Positions 25,095 to 34,665 of a stretch of DNA of 64,000 nucleotides are shown here, piece by piece. How positions within the stretch are numbered: position 1 is the stretch's first letter; each line of letters begins with the position of its first letter. Origin of the DNA: Pseudomonadota bacterium (GTDB lineage: Bacteria > Pseudomonadota > Gammaproteobacteria > Steroidobacterales > Steroidobacteraceae); assembly GCA_025356815.1 (NCBI GenBank), contig JANXQL010000088.1, positions 1 to 64,000 of the forward strand, in the 5' to 3' direction. Position numbers and translations under genes: made by a program. The notes beneath the pieces were generated by a model. The model did not search any database. It saw only the letters and a list, made by a program, of their open reading frames with translations, and was not told the DNA's origin.

Positions 25095-26587
25095 GCGGCC
25101 TCCCGCAGCAGCGCGTCGGCGATCGCGCGGTCGCTGTACACGCGTCGGTCGGCGCCGTAGATCTGGTAGTCCTCGTGGCCCTTGCCAGCGATCAGGATGA
25201 CGTCGCCGGCGCGTGATGCCGCGAGGGCGCCACGAATGGCAGCCTCACGGTCACGCTCGACGTGCACGGGCACGCGCCCGCTGAACGCGGCGGTGATCAT
25301 CGCGACGATCCGCTCCGGATCCTCGCCACGCGGATTGTCATCCGTCACCACGATGCGGTCGGCGCCGGTCTCGGCCGCGGCTGCCATCAGCGGTCGCTTG
25401 CCCGCATCACGATCGCCGCCACAGCCGAACACGCACCACAGCGTGCCGGCGGTGTGGGCACGCAGGGCGGCCAGCGCCTTGGAGAGTGCATCCGGTGTAT
25501 GCGCGTAGTCGACGACCAGCGTCGGGCCGCCGGCGCCGATACGGAAGGTTTCCATCCGCCCAGGCGGCGGCCTGGCCATCGCAAGCGCAGCGACGGCGGC
25601 GGCGAGCGGCATGTCAGAGGCAAGCAGCAGGCCGAGCACGACCAGCAGGTTCTCGGCGTTGAATACGCCAACCAGCGGCGCGCTGAGCGCGAACGGACCG
25701 ACATGAGTCACGCCGGTGATGTCGATCCCGCCGGCATGGCAGGCGACAGCACGCGCGACCACGTAGCGTCCGGTTGCGGGCACCGCACCGCTGACCGATA
25801 CGCGCGTGACCTCGACACCAGCGGGTACGCGATCGGCAAGTCCTGCGCCGAACGCGTCACCCACGTTCACGACCAGGTGCCGAACGCCGCGACAGTGCAG
25901 CAGACGCTCCTTGGCGGCCCCGTAGGCGTCCATCGTGCCGTGGTAGTCGAGATGGTCGCGAGTCAGGTTCGTAAACGCCACGAGCGGCAGTCGCACGCCG
26001 GCGATGCGGCCCTGATCCAGCGCGTGCGAGGACACCTCCATGGCGACGTGACGCACACCGGCGTCACGGAACTCGCTCAGGGCGCGGTGCAGTGCCATTA
26101 CATCAAGGGTCGTGTGCGTGGTTGGTGCGATCGCTGGTGGCCGGCCCATGCCCAGCGTGCCGAGATACGCACCGTCGATGCCGCGGCAGACCGCGTACAG
26201 CCACGCGCAGGTGGTCTTGCCATTGGTCCCTGTGATTCCCGCAACCTCCAGCTGCGCCGACGGGCTGCCGTAAAAGCGGTCGGCGAGTTCGCCGAGGCCG
26301 GCGGCAAGCCCGGGAACGGCGACCGCCGTGACCGACGGCGGCAGGCTCGGCGACGCCTCGACGTCGTCCGGATCCCACAGCACGGCGATGGCGCCGCGCG
26401 CGATCGCTGCCGCGACGTGCTCGAGTCCGTGCGTGCTCCGTCCGGCGACGGCAACGAAGGCATCGCCCGCCTCGACCTGGCGGCTGTCGAGCACGAGTCG
26501 GCTCACGGCCACCCGCGGCGCGGAGACGCGCCCCTGCAGCAGCCAGGCTAGTTCAACTCCACGCGATGCTGCCGAAGGAACGCTCAA
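25091..26587 (-). CDS. murE: UDP-N-acetylmuramoyl-L-alanyl-D-glutamate--2,6-diaminopimelate ligase MurE
   Basis: VAGITGTNGKTTCAWLYAVC; VVDYAHTPDALSKALAAL; VTDDNPRGEDPERIVAMI (DNPR motif for meso-DAP). Confidence 0.97.
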   Translation of the reverse strand: MSVPSAASRGVELAWLLQGRVSAPRVAVSRLVLDSRQVEAGDAFVAVAGRSTHGLEHVAAAIARGAIAVLWDPDDVEASPSLPPSVTAVAVPGLAAGLGELADRFYGSPSAQLEVAGITGTNGKTTCAWLYAVCRGIDGAYLGTLGMGRPPAIAPTTHTTLDVMALHRALSEFRDAGVRHVAMEVSSHALDQGRIAGVRLPLVAFTNLTRDHLDYHGTMDAYGAAKERLLHCRGVRHLVVNVGDAFGAGLADRVPAGVEVTRVSVSGAVPATGRYVVARAVACHAGGIDITGVTHVGPFALSAPLVGVFNAENLLVVLGLLLASDMPLAAAVAALAMARPPPGRMETFRIGAGGPTLVVDYAHTPDALSKALAALRAHTAGTLWCVFGCGGDRDAGKRPLMAAAAETGADRIVVTDDNPRGEDPERIVAMITAAFSGRVPVHVERDREAAIRGALAASRAGDVILIAGKGHEDYQIYGADRRVYSDRAIADALLREAA

Positions 26588-28314
26588 CGCGGCACCTCGG
26601 TCTGGACGAACGTGGCGTTCGAGACATGGCTCAGGTCGTCCGGGGGCACCGCCATCAGGCGCAGCGCGCCGGCCATCACGGCGGAGAAGATCGGGGCGGC
26701 GACGTCACCGCCGTGGTACTTGCCGCTGCTCGGTTCATCGATGACGACAACCATCGCAAAACGCGGATTCGAGGCCGGCACGATGCCGCCGAACACGGCC
26801 ATGTACTTGTTGGTGGAGTAGCCACCGGGAATCGCCTTCCATGCCGTGCCGGTCTTGCCGGCGACGCGGTAGCCCCGCACCGCGGCCTTCGTGCCGGTGC
26901 CATTGAGCACGACGCTTTCCAGCAAGTGGATCGAGTCCCTGGAGACCTGCGCGTCGAGCACCCGGTCGCCGACGGGCGCGACGCCATCGACACGACGCAG
27001 CGTCAGCGGCCGGCGCACGCCGAGCGCGCCGAGGGTTGCATAGGCCTGCGCGAGCTGCAGCGGCGTCACAGACATGCCGTAGCCGTGCGCCATCGTCGCG
27101 ACCTGTACGTCGCTCCAGTGTGCGTAGTTGGTCAGTACGCCGGCCGACTCGCCGGGAAACCCGCTCGCTGAAACCTGGCCGAAGCCGAAGCCGGACAGCG
27201 TGTTCCAGATGGACGAGCGATCGAGCGCGAGCGCGACGTGTGCCATGCCAACGTTCGAGGACTTCGCAAGGATCGTCGCAAGGTCCATCTGGCCCCAGTT
27301 GTGCTCGTCCTCGAACACGCGATTTCCGACGCGGATGAAGCCTGGATTGGTGTCGACGACGCTGTTGGCCTTGAACTTGCCGCTGGAGAGCCCCGCGATC
27401 ACGAAGAACGGCTTGACGGACGAGCCGGGCTCGAGAATGTCGGTCGCCGCGCGGTTGCGATAGCGCGAAACGTCGTACTGGGCGCGATCGTTCGGGTTGA
27501 ACGACGGCTGGCCGACCATCGCGAGGATCTCGCCAGTGCGCACGTCGATCACGACAGCGGAGCCGGCACGCGCCTGGAAGTCGCGAATCGCCGCCTTCAG
27601 TTCGCGATACGCGAGGTACTGGATGCGCAGGTCGATACTGGTGATCAGGTCCTCGCCGGGGCGCGCCGGGCGGATGCTGTCGACGTTCTCGACGACCCGG
27701 CCCATGCGATCCTGAATCACGCGCTTGAGACCGTTCTCGCCCTGCAGCTTCTGCTCGAACGCGAACTCGAGCCCTTCCTGGCCCTGGTCCTCCGAACCGG
27801 TGAAGCCGAGCACGTGTCCGGTCACCTCGCCCGCCGGATAGAAGCGCCGGTACTCGCGCTGCAGGTAGACGCCGGGCAGGTGCAGCGCCTTGATGCGCTC
27901 CGCCTCGTCGGGCTGAAGCTGCTTGGCCAGCACGAGGTAGGAACTGTCGAGGTTCGACGTCACCCGCCGCGTGAGCCAGTCTTCGTCGCGCTGCAACTCC
28001 TTCGCGAGCACGGGCAGCTGATCGGCCGCGCTGGCGAGCTCCTTCGGGATCACCCAGACCGTATCGACCGGCGTACTGACCGCGATCGGTTCTCCGGACC
28101 GATCGAGGATCGCGCCGCGATGAGCGGGGATCGACGCGATGCGCATGTAGCGCTCGGCGCCCTGTTCGGCGAGAAAGCGTTGATTCAGGACCTGCAGGTA
28201 CACGGCACGGCCGACGAGGCCACCGGCGGCCACCAGCAGGATGCCGAGGACCCAGTAGCCCCTCAGCCGAAACTGGCGGGCACTGCTCTGTGCTTCGCTG
28301 CGCTTGAGCTTCAT
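26584..28314 (-). CDS. ftsI: Peptidoglycan D,D-transpeptidase FtsI (PBP3)
   Basis: N-terminal TM; ILEPGSSVKPFFVIAGL, AKSSNVGM, AGKTGTAWK active-site motifs. Confidence 0.97.
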   Translation of the reverse strand: MKLKRSEAQSSARQFRLRGYWVLGILLVAAGGLVGRAVYLQVLNQRFLAEQGAERYMRIASIPAHRGAILDRSGEPIAVSTPVDTVWVIPKELASAADQLPVLAKELQRDEDWLTRRVTSNLDSSYLVLAKQLQPDEAERIKALHLPGVYLQREYRRFYPAGEVTGHVLGFTGSEDQGQEGLEFAFEQKLQGENGLKRVIQDRMGRVVENVDSIRPARPGEDLITSIDLRIQYLAYRELKAAIRDFQARAGSAVVIDVRTGEILAMVGQPSFNPNDRAQYDVSRYRNRAATDILEPGSSVKPFFVIAGLSSGKFKANSVVDTNPGFIRVGNRVFEDEHNWGQMDLATILAKSSNVGMAHVALALDRSSIWNTLSGFGFGQVSASGFPGESAGVLTNYAHWSDVQVATMAHGYGMSVTPLQLAQAYATLGALGVRRPLTLRRVDGVAPVGDRVLDAQVSRDSIHLLESVVLNGTGTKAAVRGYRVAGKTGTAWKAIPGGYSTNKYMAVFGGIVPASNPRFAMVVVIDEPSSGKYHGGDVAAPIFSAVMAGALRLMAVPPDDLSHVSNATFVQTEVPR

Positions 28315-28586
28315 GGCTGGACGATCTTCACTTCGGTGGCGCTGGGAAAGGTCATCTGCAGCTGTCGGTTCGCAACTTGTTCTACGAAGCCGTGCGCACT
28401 CCATGCGCTCTGCTCCAGCTGCAGCCGTCCCCACTCGATGTTCAGCCGGTCGCGTTCAGCCGAGAGCTTCTCCAGCTCGACAAACAGAGCGCGCGACTGG
28501 TGCTTGAAGTAGACCGCACAGGCGGAACTGGCGAGCACGCCGATCCAGAGCCCCGCGATTGCCCACTGCAGCGCGCGCCGGGTCAC
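28311..28586 (-). CDS. ftsL: Cell division protein FtsL
   Basis: Short single-TM plus coiled-coil protein (QSRALFVELEKLSAERDRLNIEWGRLQLEQSAW) between rsmH and ftsI. Confidence 0.93.
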   Translation of the reverse strand: MTRRALQWAIAGLWIGVLASSACAVYFKHQSRALFVELEKLSAERDRLNIEWGRLQLEQSAWSAHGFVEQVANRQLQMTFPSATEVKIVQP

Positions 28587-29521
28587 GCCCGCACCTTCGC
28601 GGCGATGCGCAGAACCGCGCTGCGCGCCCGCGGATTGCCGGCGACTTCGGCATCTGCCGCGTACTGCGCCTTGCCGACTAGCGACATGCGTGGCTGCGCC
28701 TCGAGCGGCATGGTCGGCAAACCCCGCCAGACCGGATCGCCGTCGGCATGCTTGCGCATGAAGCGCTTGACGCGCCGGTCCTCGAGCGAGTGGAAGCTGA
28801 TCACCGCCAGGCGTCCACCGACCTGCAACGCACGCAGCGCCGCATCGAGCCCGCGATCGAGAAGCTCGAGCTCGCGGTTGACGTGGATCCGCAGGGCCTG
28901 GAACGTGCGGGTCGCCGGATGCTTGCCGGGCTCGCGCGACCGCCCGGGCACTGCCGACGAGACGATGTCGGCAAGTTTGGCGGTGGTCGTGATCGGCGCC
29001 ACCTGGCGAGCGGCGCCGATCGAGCTTGCGATCCGGCGGGCGAAGCGCTCCTCGCCGTACTCGGCGATCACGCGCGCGATATCGGACTCGGCGGCGGTGG
29101 CGACGAACGCCGCCGCGCTCTGCCCGGAGGTGGTGTCCATGCGCATGTCTAGCGGCCCGTCACGCATGAAGCTGAAGCCGCGCGCCGGATCGTCGAGCTG
29201 CGGCGACGAGACGCCGAGGTCGAGGAGTACACCCGCGGCGGCGCCATCATCGACGAAGTCGCCGAGGCGATCGAAGGTGGCATGCTCGATTCTGACGCGC
29301 GGGTCGCCGACAAATTGTTCCCTCGCGTTCTCGATTGCCTGCGGATCCCGATCCACGACAACCAGGCGCCCCGACACACCGAGCAGCGCGAGCAATGCGC
29401 GCGCGTGCCCCCCTCTGCCGTACGTACCGTCGACGTACAGCCCTCCGGGCTCGACAGCGAGCCCGGTGATCACTTCCTCGAGCAGCACCGGCAGGTGCGC
29501 CGGTGGTACCGACGCTGCCAC
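28583..29521 (-). CDS. rsmH: 16S rRNA (cytosine1402-N4)-methyltransferase RsmH
   Basis: HLPVLLEEVITGLAVEPGGLYVDGTYGRGGHARALL; LLDLGVSSPQLDDPARGFSFMRDGPLDMRMD; VISFHSLEDRRVKRFMR. Confidence 0.97.
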   Translation of the reverse strand: MAASVPPAHLPVLLEEVITGLAVEPGGLYVDGTYGRGGHARALLALLGVSGRLVVVDRDPQAIENAREQFVGDPRVRIEHATFDRLGDFVDDGAAAGVLLDLGVSSPQLDDPARGFSFMRDGPLDMRMDTTSGQSAAAFVATAAESDIARVIAEYGEERFARRIASSIGAARQVAPITTTAKLADIVSSAVPGRSREPGKHPATRTFQALRIHVNRELELLDRGLDAALRALQVGGRLAVISFHSLEDRRVKRFMRKHADGDPVWRGLPTMPLEAQPRMSLVGKAQYAADAEVAGNPRARSAVLRIAAKVRA

Positions 29522-29523
29522 CG

Positions 29524-29979
29524 CTACAGCGACAAGGACCCGAGGTCCGCGGGTAGCTCACCGGAGGACTCCGCCTCGCCGTTGAGCCACTGATCGCGTC
29601 GCTCGGCCCACTTCGCCTCGTCCCACAGTTCGAAGCGATTGCCCTGCCCCAGCAGCACCGCCGACCGGGTCAGCGACGCGAACGCCCGCAGCTCCGCCGG
29701 CAGCAACAGCCGCCCGTGTCCATCGAGTTCCAGATCGGCCGCGTAGCCGACCATCAGTCGCTGCAGCAGGCGGGCCTGGGGGTTCAGGGTCGGCAGCTTC
29801 ATGAGCTTGCGTTCGATCTCTTCCCAGTCCGGCAGCGGATAGAGAAGCAGGCACTGGTCCCGGTCGACGGTGACGACGAGGTGGCCGTTCGAGCGCTCGG
29901 CAATGCGATCCCGGTACCGGGTCGGCATGACCATCCGGCCCTTGGCATCGAGCGTGACTTGATTGGCGCCCCGGAACAC
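29524..29979 (-). CDS. mraZ: Transcriptional regulator MraZ (start codon uncertain; GTG at VFRGANQ or upstream in-frame GTG at 30024)
   Basis: VFRGANQVTLDAKGRMVMPTRYRDRI...LVVTVDRDQCLLLYPLPDWEEIERKLMKLP; first gene of dcw cluster. Confidence 0.94.
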   Translation of the reverse strand: MFRGANQVTLDAKGRMVMPTRYRDRIAERSNGHLVVTVDRDQCLLLYPLPDWEEIERKLMKLPTLNPQARLLQRLMVGYAADLELDGHGRLLLPAELRAFASLTRSAVLLGQGNRFELWDEAKWAERRDQWLNGEAESSGELPADLGSLSL

Positions 29980-29999
29980 GTCGTTTGATGGGACCGAGC

Positions 30000-30034
30000 C
30001 CCATTCCTCCCCACTTTTACCCACTTGAAGCCAC
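30000..30034 (-). promoter_or_regulatory. MraZ-binding box array (GTGG(G/C) at exact 10-bp spacing)
   Basis: Minus-strand GTGGCttcaaGTGGGtaaaaGTGGGgaggaATGGG: three boxes plus one degenerate, 10-bp period, upstream of mraZ. Confidence 0.85.
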
Positions 30035-30061
30035 TATAGGAGGAAGGACCGCGTCGGTCAA
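30033..30061 (-). promoter_or_regulatory. Sigma70-type promoter of the dcw/mraZ operon
   Basis: Minus strand TTGACC - 17 nt - TATAGT, with -10 overlapping the first MraZ box. Confidence 0.8.
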
Positions 30062-30256
30062 CGCCGAAAACGCGAATTTTTCGAGCGACGACAATCACTT
30101 AGCGGTCTCATGGACAACCGGTGCAGAGTGGCGAATGGCGTGATAATCAGGGGCTTACGAAGGGTTCTTGCGGCGTTATGTCATCACGCAGCAAGATTCG
30201 GGCCAACGGGGCGACCGAGTCGCCCGACGAAAGTGTGACGTGCTTCACACGTGGCG

Positions 30257-30286
30257 CCCGCAGAGGACCCCCGGGGGTCCTGCGGG
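30257..30286 (-). terminator. Hairpin at the 3' side of rnpB (candidate terminator or processing hairpin)
   Basis: cccgca-ga-ggaccccc|gggggtcc-tgcggg inverted repeat, about 15 nt past the mature rnpB end; no U-tract. Confidence 0.4.
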
Positions 30287-30297
30287 ACGCAGGAAAG

Positions 30298-30690
<393 letters not shown>

Positions 30691-30714
30691 CCTTAGGGCC
30701 GGGCGGCCACAACC

Positions 30715-31584
30715 TCAAGCATCTTCTGCATCGGCTTGCGCGCGCTTGAGCTGTAGCGCCCGTTCGTAGACCCGGTTGCGCCGCAACCCGGTCAGCGTCA
30801 CGACAAGGTCGACCGCCTTGGACAGCGGCAGCGCCGGCAGCAGCGCGTTCAGCAGTTGCTCGACGCGCGCCGCCTCGGCATCCGCATCGCCATCCGCCGG
30901 CGCCCCGGCGACGACCACCACCGCCTCGCCGCGCGCCATGTTTGGGTCGCCTGCCGCCCCTTCGGCGAGCGCGGCGAGTTCGCCGCGATAGACGCTCTCG
31001 TGCAGCTTCGTCAACTCGCGCGCGACCACCGCCTGCCGGGTCGCGCCAAACACGCTCGCGAGGTCCGCGAGCGCCTCGCCGAGGCGGTGCGGCGCTTCGT
31101 AGAACACGAGCGTGCGCGGCTCATGCGCAAGCGTCTCGAGGCGCGCGCGACGCGCAGCTCGCTTCTGCGGCAGGAACCCCTCAAACGCGAAACGGTCGGT
31201 CGGCAGGCCTGCCACCGAAAGCGCCGCGATCGCAGCGCACGCACCGGGGATGGGTCGCACATCGAGTCCCGCCGCGCCGGCGGCCGCGACCAGTCGATAG
31301 CCGGGGTCACTGACCAGCGGCGTGCCGGCATCCGAGATCAGCGCGATCGACGCGCCGGCGCGCAGGCGAGCGATGATCTCGTCGACGCGCTGCGCTTCGT
31401 TGTGCTCATGCAGCGCGACCAACGGCGTGTCGATGCCGAACTGCGCCAGCAGCTGGCCGCTGTGGCGCGTGTCCTCGGCCGCGATCAGCTGGACCTCGCG
31501 CAGCACGCTGCGCGCGCGTTCGCTGATGTCACCGAGGTTGCCGATCGGCGTGGCCACGATGAAGAGGGTGCCGGGTGCAGACAC
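30715..31584 (-). CDS. rsmI: 16S rRNA (cytidine1402-2'-O)-methyltransferase RsmI
   Basis: VSAPGTLFIVATPIGNLGDISERARSVLREV (GTG start); ALISDAGTPLVSDPGYRLV; VFYEAPHRLGEALADL. Confidence 0.96.
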   Translation of the reverse strand: MSAPGTLFIVATPIGNLGDISERARSVLREVQLIAAEDTRHSGQLLAQFGIDTPLVALHEHNEAQRVDEIIARLRAGASIALISDAGTPLVSDPGYRLVAAAGAAGLDVRPIPGACAAIAALSVAGLPTDRFAFEGFLPQKRAARRARLETLAHEPRTLVFYEAPHRLGEALADLASVFGATRQAVVARELTKLHESVYRGELAALAEGAAGDPNMARGEAVVVVAGAPADGDADAEAARVEQLLNALLPALPLSKAVDLVVTLTGLRRNRVYERALQLKRAQADAEDA

Positions 31585-31645
31585 TATACTGGGCCGTCGT
31601 CGCGCGGATTGCGTGCGCCGGCATCGTGCACGGAGGGAGTGACTC

Positions 31646-33565
31646 ATGCAACGCCCGCCCCAAGGGCCGTATGCCGGACTTGCGATACTGCTCGCCAGTG
31701 CGTTGCTCGCGTGGGTTGCACAGGCGGCCGCGCCTGCGGCGGAGGTCACCGACCATGTGGCCGCCGCGCAGCGCTGGGAACGCGCGGCGGGGACGGGCGC
31801 CGCGGCGGCGGCACCGCTCGCGCAGGCGGCGCGGCAGTGGCTACTCGCGCACCGCGTCGCGGAGGCGGAGCGCGTCGCCGCGCGCCTGGTCCGGCTCGAA
31901 CGGCTCGATCCGCGCTCCCCGGCAGGAACTGCGCGCGGCCTGGCGGTCGCCGAGGTGGCCCTGGCCGCGGCCCAGCCGGAACGCACGCTCGCCGCGCTGC
32001 GCGCCTTGGGCGAACCGCCGCCGGCGGGCGCCGAGGCGCAGGTGCTGCTGCTGCGCGGGCAGGCGTACCTGATGTCCGGTCGGATACCCGAGGGCGTCCG
32101 CGCACTGGTGGCGCGCGAGCGCTACCTCGCGCCCGCCGCGCTTGCCGGCGCGCGGCACCTGCTGTGGGATGCGCTGGCCGAGGCGAGCGCACGGGGGCAG
32201 GACATCAGCGTCCCGCGCGGCGCCGACGCCATCGTCGGCGGCTGGCTGGAGCTTGCCCGCGCCGCCAGACACGGGTCCGGCCCGCCAGCCCGTCGTGAAC
32301 AGGTCAGCGCCTGGCGGAACCGCTATCCTGCACATCCCGCCGCCGCACTGATCGCCGACGCCATGCCGGATCAAGCCGTCCCTGCCGCTCCCCCACCGCC
32401 CGGCGCGATCGACGCGACAAGGACTCCTGCGCGGCCTGCGACCGGCGCCCGCGAGCCTGTCGTGGCGGCGCCCCCGCCGGCGCGCAACACCACGCAGATC
32501 GCTCTCTTGGTGCCGCTCAGCGGCCGCCTGTCCGAAGCCGGCGAGGCGCTTCGCGACGGCTTCATGTCGGCGTATTTCCAGCAGGACGAGTCAACGCGAC
32601 CGACGGTGCGGATCTACGACACTGCCGCAGACCCCGCCGGCGCCTACCGCCGGGCCGCGGACGAAGGCGCCGGCTTCGTGATTGGGCCGCTCGGCAAGGA
32701 AAACGTGCTCGCCGTGCGCGCTGTTGCCGACGGCAAGGTGCAGGTACTTGCGCTGAACGTGCTGCCGGACGGCGAGGCCGCGCCGCGGCGCTTCTACCAG
32801 TTCGCCCTGTCGCCCGAAGACGAGGCCCGTCAGGTAGCGGAACGGTTGCTGGCGGAGGGCAAGCGCACAGGCGTCGCGCTGGTCGCCGCGGGCGAATGGG
32901 GCGACCGCGTGGCGGGGGCGTTCCGAGCCGCGTTCACGGCAGGCGGCGGGCATCTAGTGACCAGCCTGACCTTCGGCGCCTCGACCACCGATTTCTCGGA
33001 CACGCTCGTACCATTGTTGGGCTTCGAGGACAGCCAGCGGCGCTACAAGACGATCGCCGCCCTCGTCGGCGGCTCGCTGCAGTTCAATCCGCGCCGCCGC
33101 GACGACCTCGAGTTCGTATTCTTCGGCGGCCAGCCGGTGCATGGACGGCTGGTGCGTCAGCAACTCAAGTTCTACTACGCCGGCGACCTGCCGGTGTATT
33201 CGCTGTCGGACGTCTACGAACTGAACCCGGCGGCGAACCAGGACCTGCAGGGCGTCGCGTTTGTCGACATGCCGTGGATGACCGCAGACACGCCGGCGCT
33301 GACCGAGCTGCGCGCGAACGTCGCGCAGCTATGGCCGACGACCGCGCGGCGCTGGGGGCGCCTGTTCTCGATGGGGCATGACGCCGCGCTGCTGGTCGCC
33401 GAGCTGCGTCGGAGCGGCCTGCCGATCACTGAGCCGATCGCCGGACTCACGGGCAGGCTGACCGTGGATGCCGGCGGCCGCGTGCACCGCACGCTCGAGT
33501 GGGCACGTATCGGTAGCGATGGCCTGCCGCACCCACTGACGGCCGACGACGCGAGCGAACCCTAG
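31646..33565 (+). CDS. lpoA: Penicillin-binding protein activator LpoA-like
   Basis: N-terminal TPR-like region, then periplasmic-binding fold TQIALLVPLSGRLSEAGEALRDGFMSAYFQ...; divergent from rsmI, a conserved context. Confidence 0.87.
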   Translation: MQRPPQGPYAGLAILLASALLAWVAQAAAPAAEVTDHVAAAQRWERAAGTGAAAAAPLAQAARQWLLAHRVAEAERVAARLVRLERLDPRSPAGTARGLAVAEVALAAAQPERTLAALRALGEPPPAGAEAQVLLLRGQAYLMSGRIPEGVRALVARERYLAPAALAGARHLLWDALAEASARGQDISVPRGADAIVGGWLELARAARHGSGPPARREQVSAWRNRYPAHPAAALIADAMPDQAVPAAPPPPGAIDATRTPARPATGAREPVVAAPPPARNTTQIALLVPLSGRLSEAGEALRDGFMSAYFQQDESTRPTVRIYDTAADPAGAYRRAADEGAGFVIGPLGKENVLAVRAVADGKVQVLALNVLPDGEAAPRRFYQFALSPEDEARQVAERLLAEGKRTGVALVAAGEWGDRVAGAFRAAFTAGGGHLVTSLTFGASTTDFSDTLVPLLGFEDSQRRYKTIAALVGGSLQFNPRRRDDLEFVFFGGQPVHGRLVRQQLKFYYAGDLPVYSLSDVYELNPAANQDLQGVAFVDMPWMTADTPALTELRANVAQLWPTTARRWGRLFSMGHDAALLVAELRRSGLPITEPIAGLTGRLTVDAGGRVHRTLEWARIGSDGLPHPLTADDASEP

Positions 33566-34182
33566 CCCCGCGAAGCGCACCCGAACACGATGCAGAGGTT
33601 GTTCGCTGGCAGCCGCTCGACGCGCCTGCGTTCGAACCCGTGTTCCGCCGCCAGCGCGCTGACCTCGCCCAGCTCCCGCACGCCCCAGGTAGGATCACGC
33701 GCTCGCAGCGAATCGTCGAACTGCGCGTTCGACGGCGCCGTGTGCCGGCCTTCCTCGCGGTAGGGTCCATAGAGGATCAACAGGCCCGCGCCACCCGGCG
33801 CGAGCACCGCCGCCGCGCCGTTGGTCAGCGCGCGGGTCGCCGACCACGGCGCGATGTGGATCATGTTGATGCACAGCACCGCGTCGATGCGCGCGCCTGC
33901 CGGCCAGGGTCCGCGCTCGACATCGAGCACCAAAGGTGCGAGCACGTTGGCGCGCGGCGCCTGCGCGAGGTGCGCAGCGAGCGAGTCACGACGCACCGCA
34001 TCCGCCTCCGAGGGCTGCCACGTCACCCCCGACAGGCTGGCCGCGAAATGCAGCACGTGCTGGCCGGTGCCGGACGCGACCTCGAGCACGCACGCGCGGG
34101 GCGGCAGCGTGGCGGCGAGGAACGCGAGGATAGGCTCCTTGTTGCGCTCGGCGGCGGCCGACAGCGGCGGTGGAAGGCTCAT
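33562..34182 (-). CDS. DUF938 SAM-dependent methyltransferase
   Basis: AAERNKEPILAFLAATLPPRACVLEVASGTGQHVLHFAASLSGVTWQPSEAD. Confidence 0.85.
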   Translation of the reverse strand: MSLPPPLSAAAERNKEPILAFLAATLPPRACVLEVASGTGQHVLHFAASLSGVTWQPSEADAVRRDSLAAHLAQAPRANVLAPLVLDVERGPWPAGARIDAVLCINMIHIAPWSATRALTNGAAAVLAPGGAGLLILYGPYREEGRHTAPSNAQFDDSLRARDPTWGVRELGEVSALAAEHGFERRRVERLPANNLCIVFGCASRG

Positions 34183-34219
34183 TGGCGGTGCCAGGCGGCG
34201 CGACGCGCGCGGCGCAGCG

Positions 34220-34642
34220 CTACTTGACGACCTTCAGCTGTGGGCGGCGCGGCGGCTCATCGCCGCGGGTCGGCTTGGACGGTCCGTCGGGGGGCGCCGG
34301 CGGTGCGGGACCTTCCTCCTCGTCGGCGAAGATCATTCCCTGTCCGGTCTCGCGCGCGTAGATGCCGAGGACCGCGTGCACCGGGATCTGGATGTCGAAG
34401 GCAACCCCGCCAAAACGAGCGCCGAAGCCTATCCAGTCGTTCTTGATCAGCAGGCCGGAGGTCGCCTCGTAGCCGGCGTTGAGGACGATCTTGCCGTCCC
34501 GCACGTACTGGCGAGGTACGGCCACGCCCTCCACGCCGGCGTCGACCACCAGATGCGGCGTCTGGCCGTTGTCGGTCATCCACTCGTGCATCGCTCGTAT
34601 CAGGTACGGGCGGCGCGACGTGGGTGGAACATCGGCTGGCAT
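34220..34642 (-). CDS. sspB: ClpXP specificity-enhancing factor SspB
   Basis: RRPYLIRAMHEWMTDNGQTPHLVVDA...VPRQYVRDGKIVLNAGYEATSGLLIKNDWIGFGARFGG; C-terminal tail RRPQLKVVK. Confidence 0.95.
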   Translation of the reverse strand: MPADVPPTSRRPYLIRAMHEWMTDNGQTPHLVVDAGVEGVAVPRQYVRDGKIVLNAGYEATSGLLIKNDWIGFGARFGGVAFDIQIPVHAVLGIYARETGQGMIFADEEEGPAPPAPPDGPSKPTRGDEPPRRPQLKVVK

Positions 34643-34665
34643 GGCGGAGCGGGCGCGAGCCCGGC

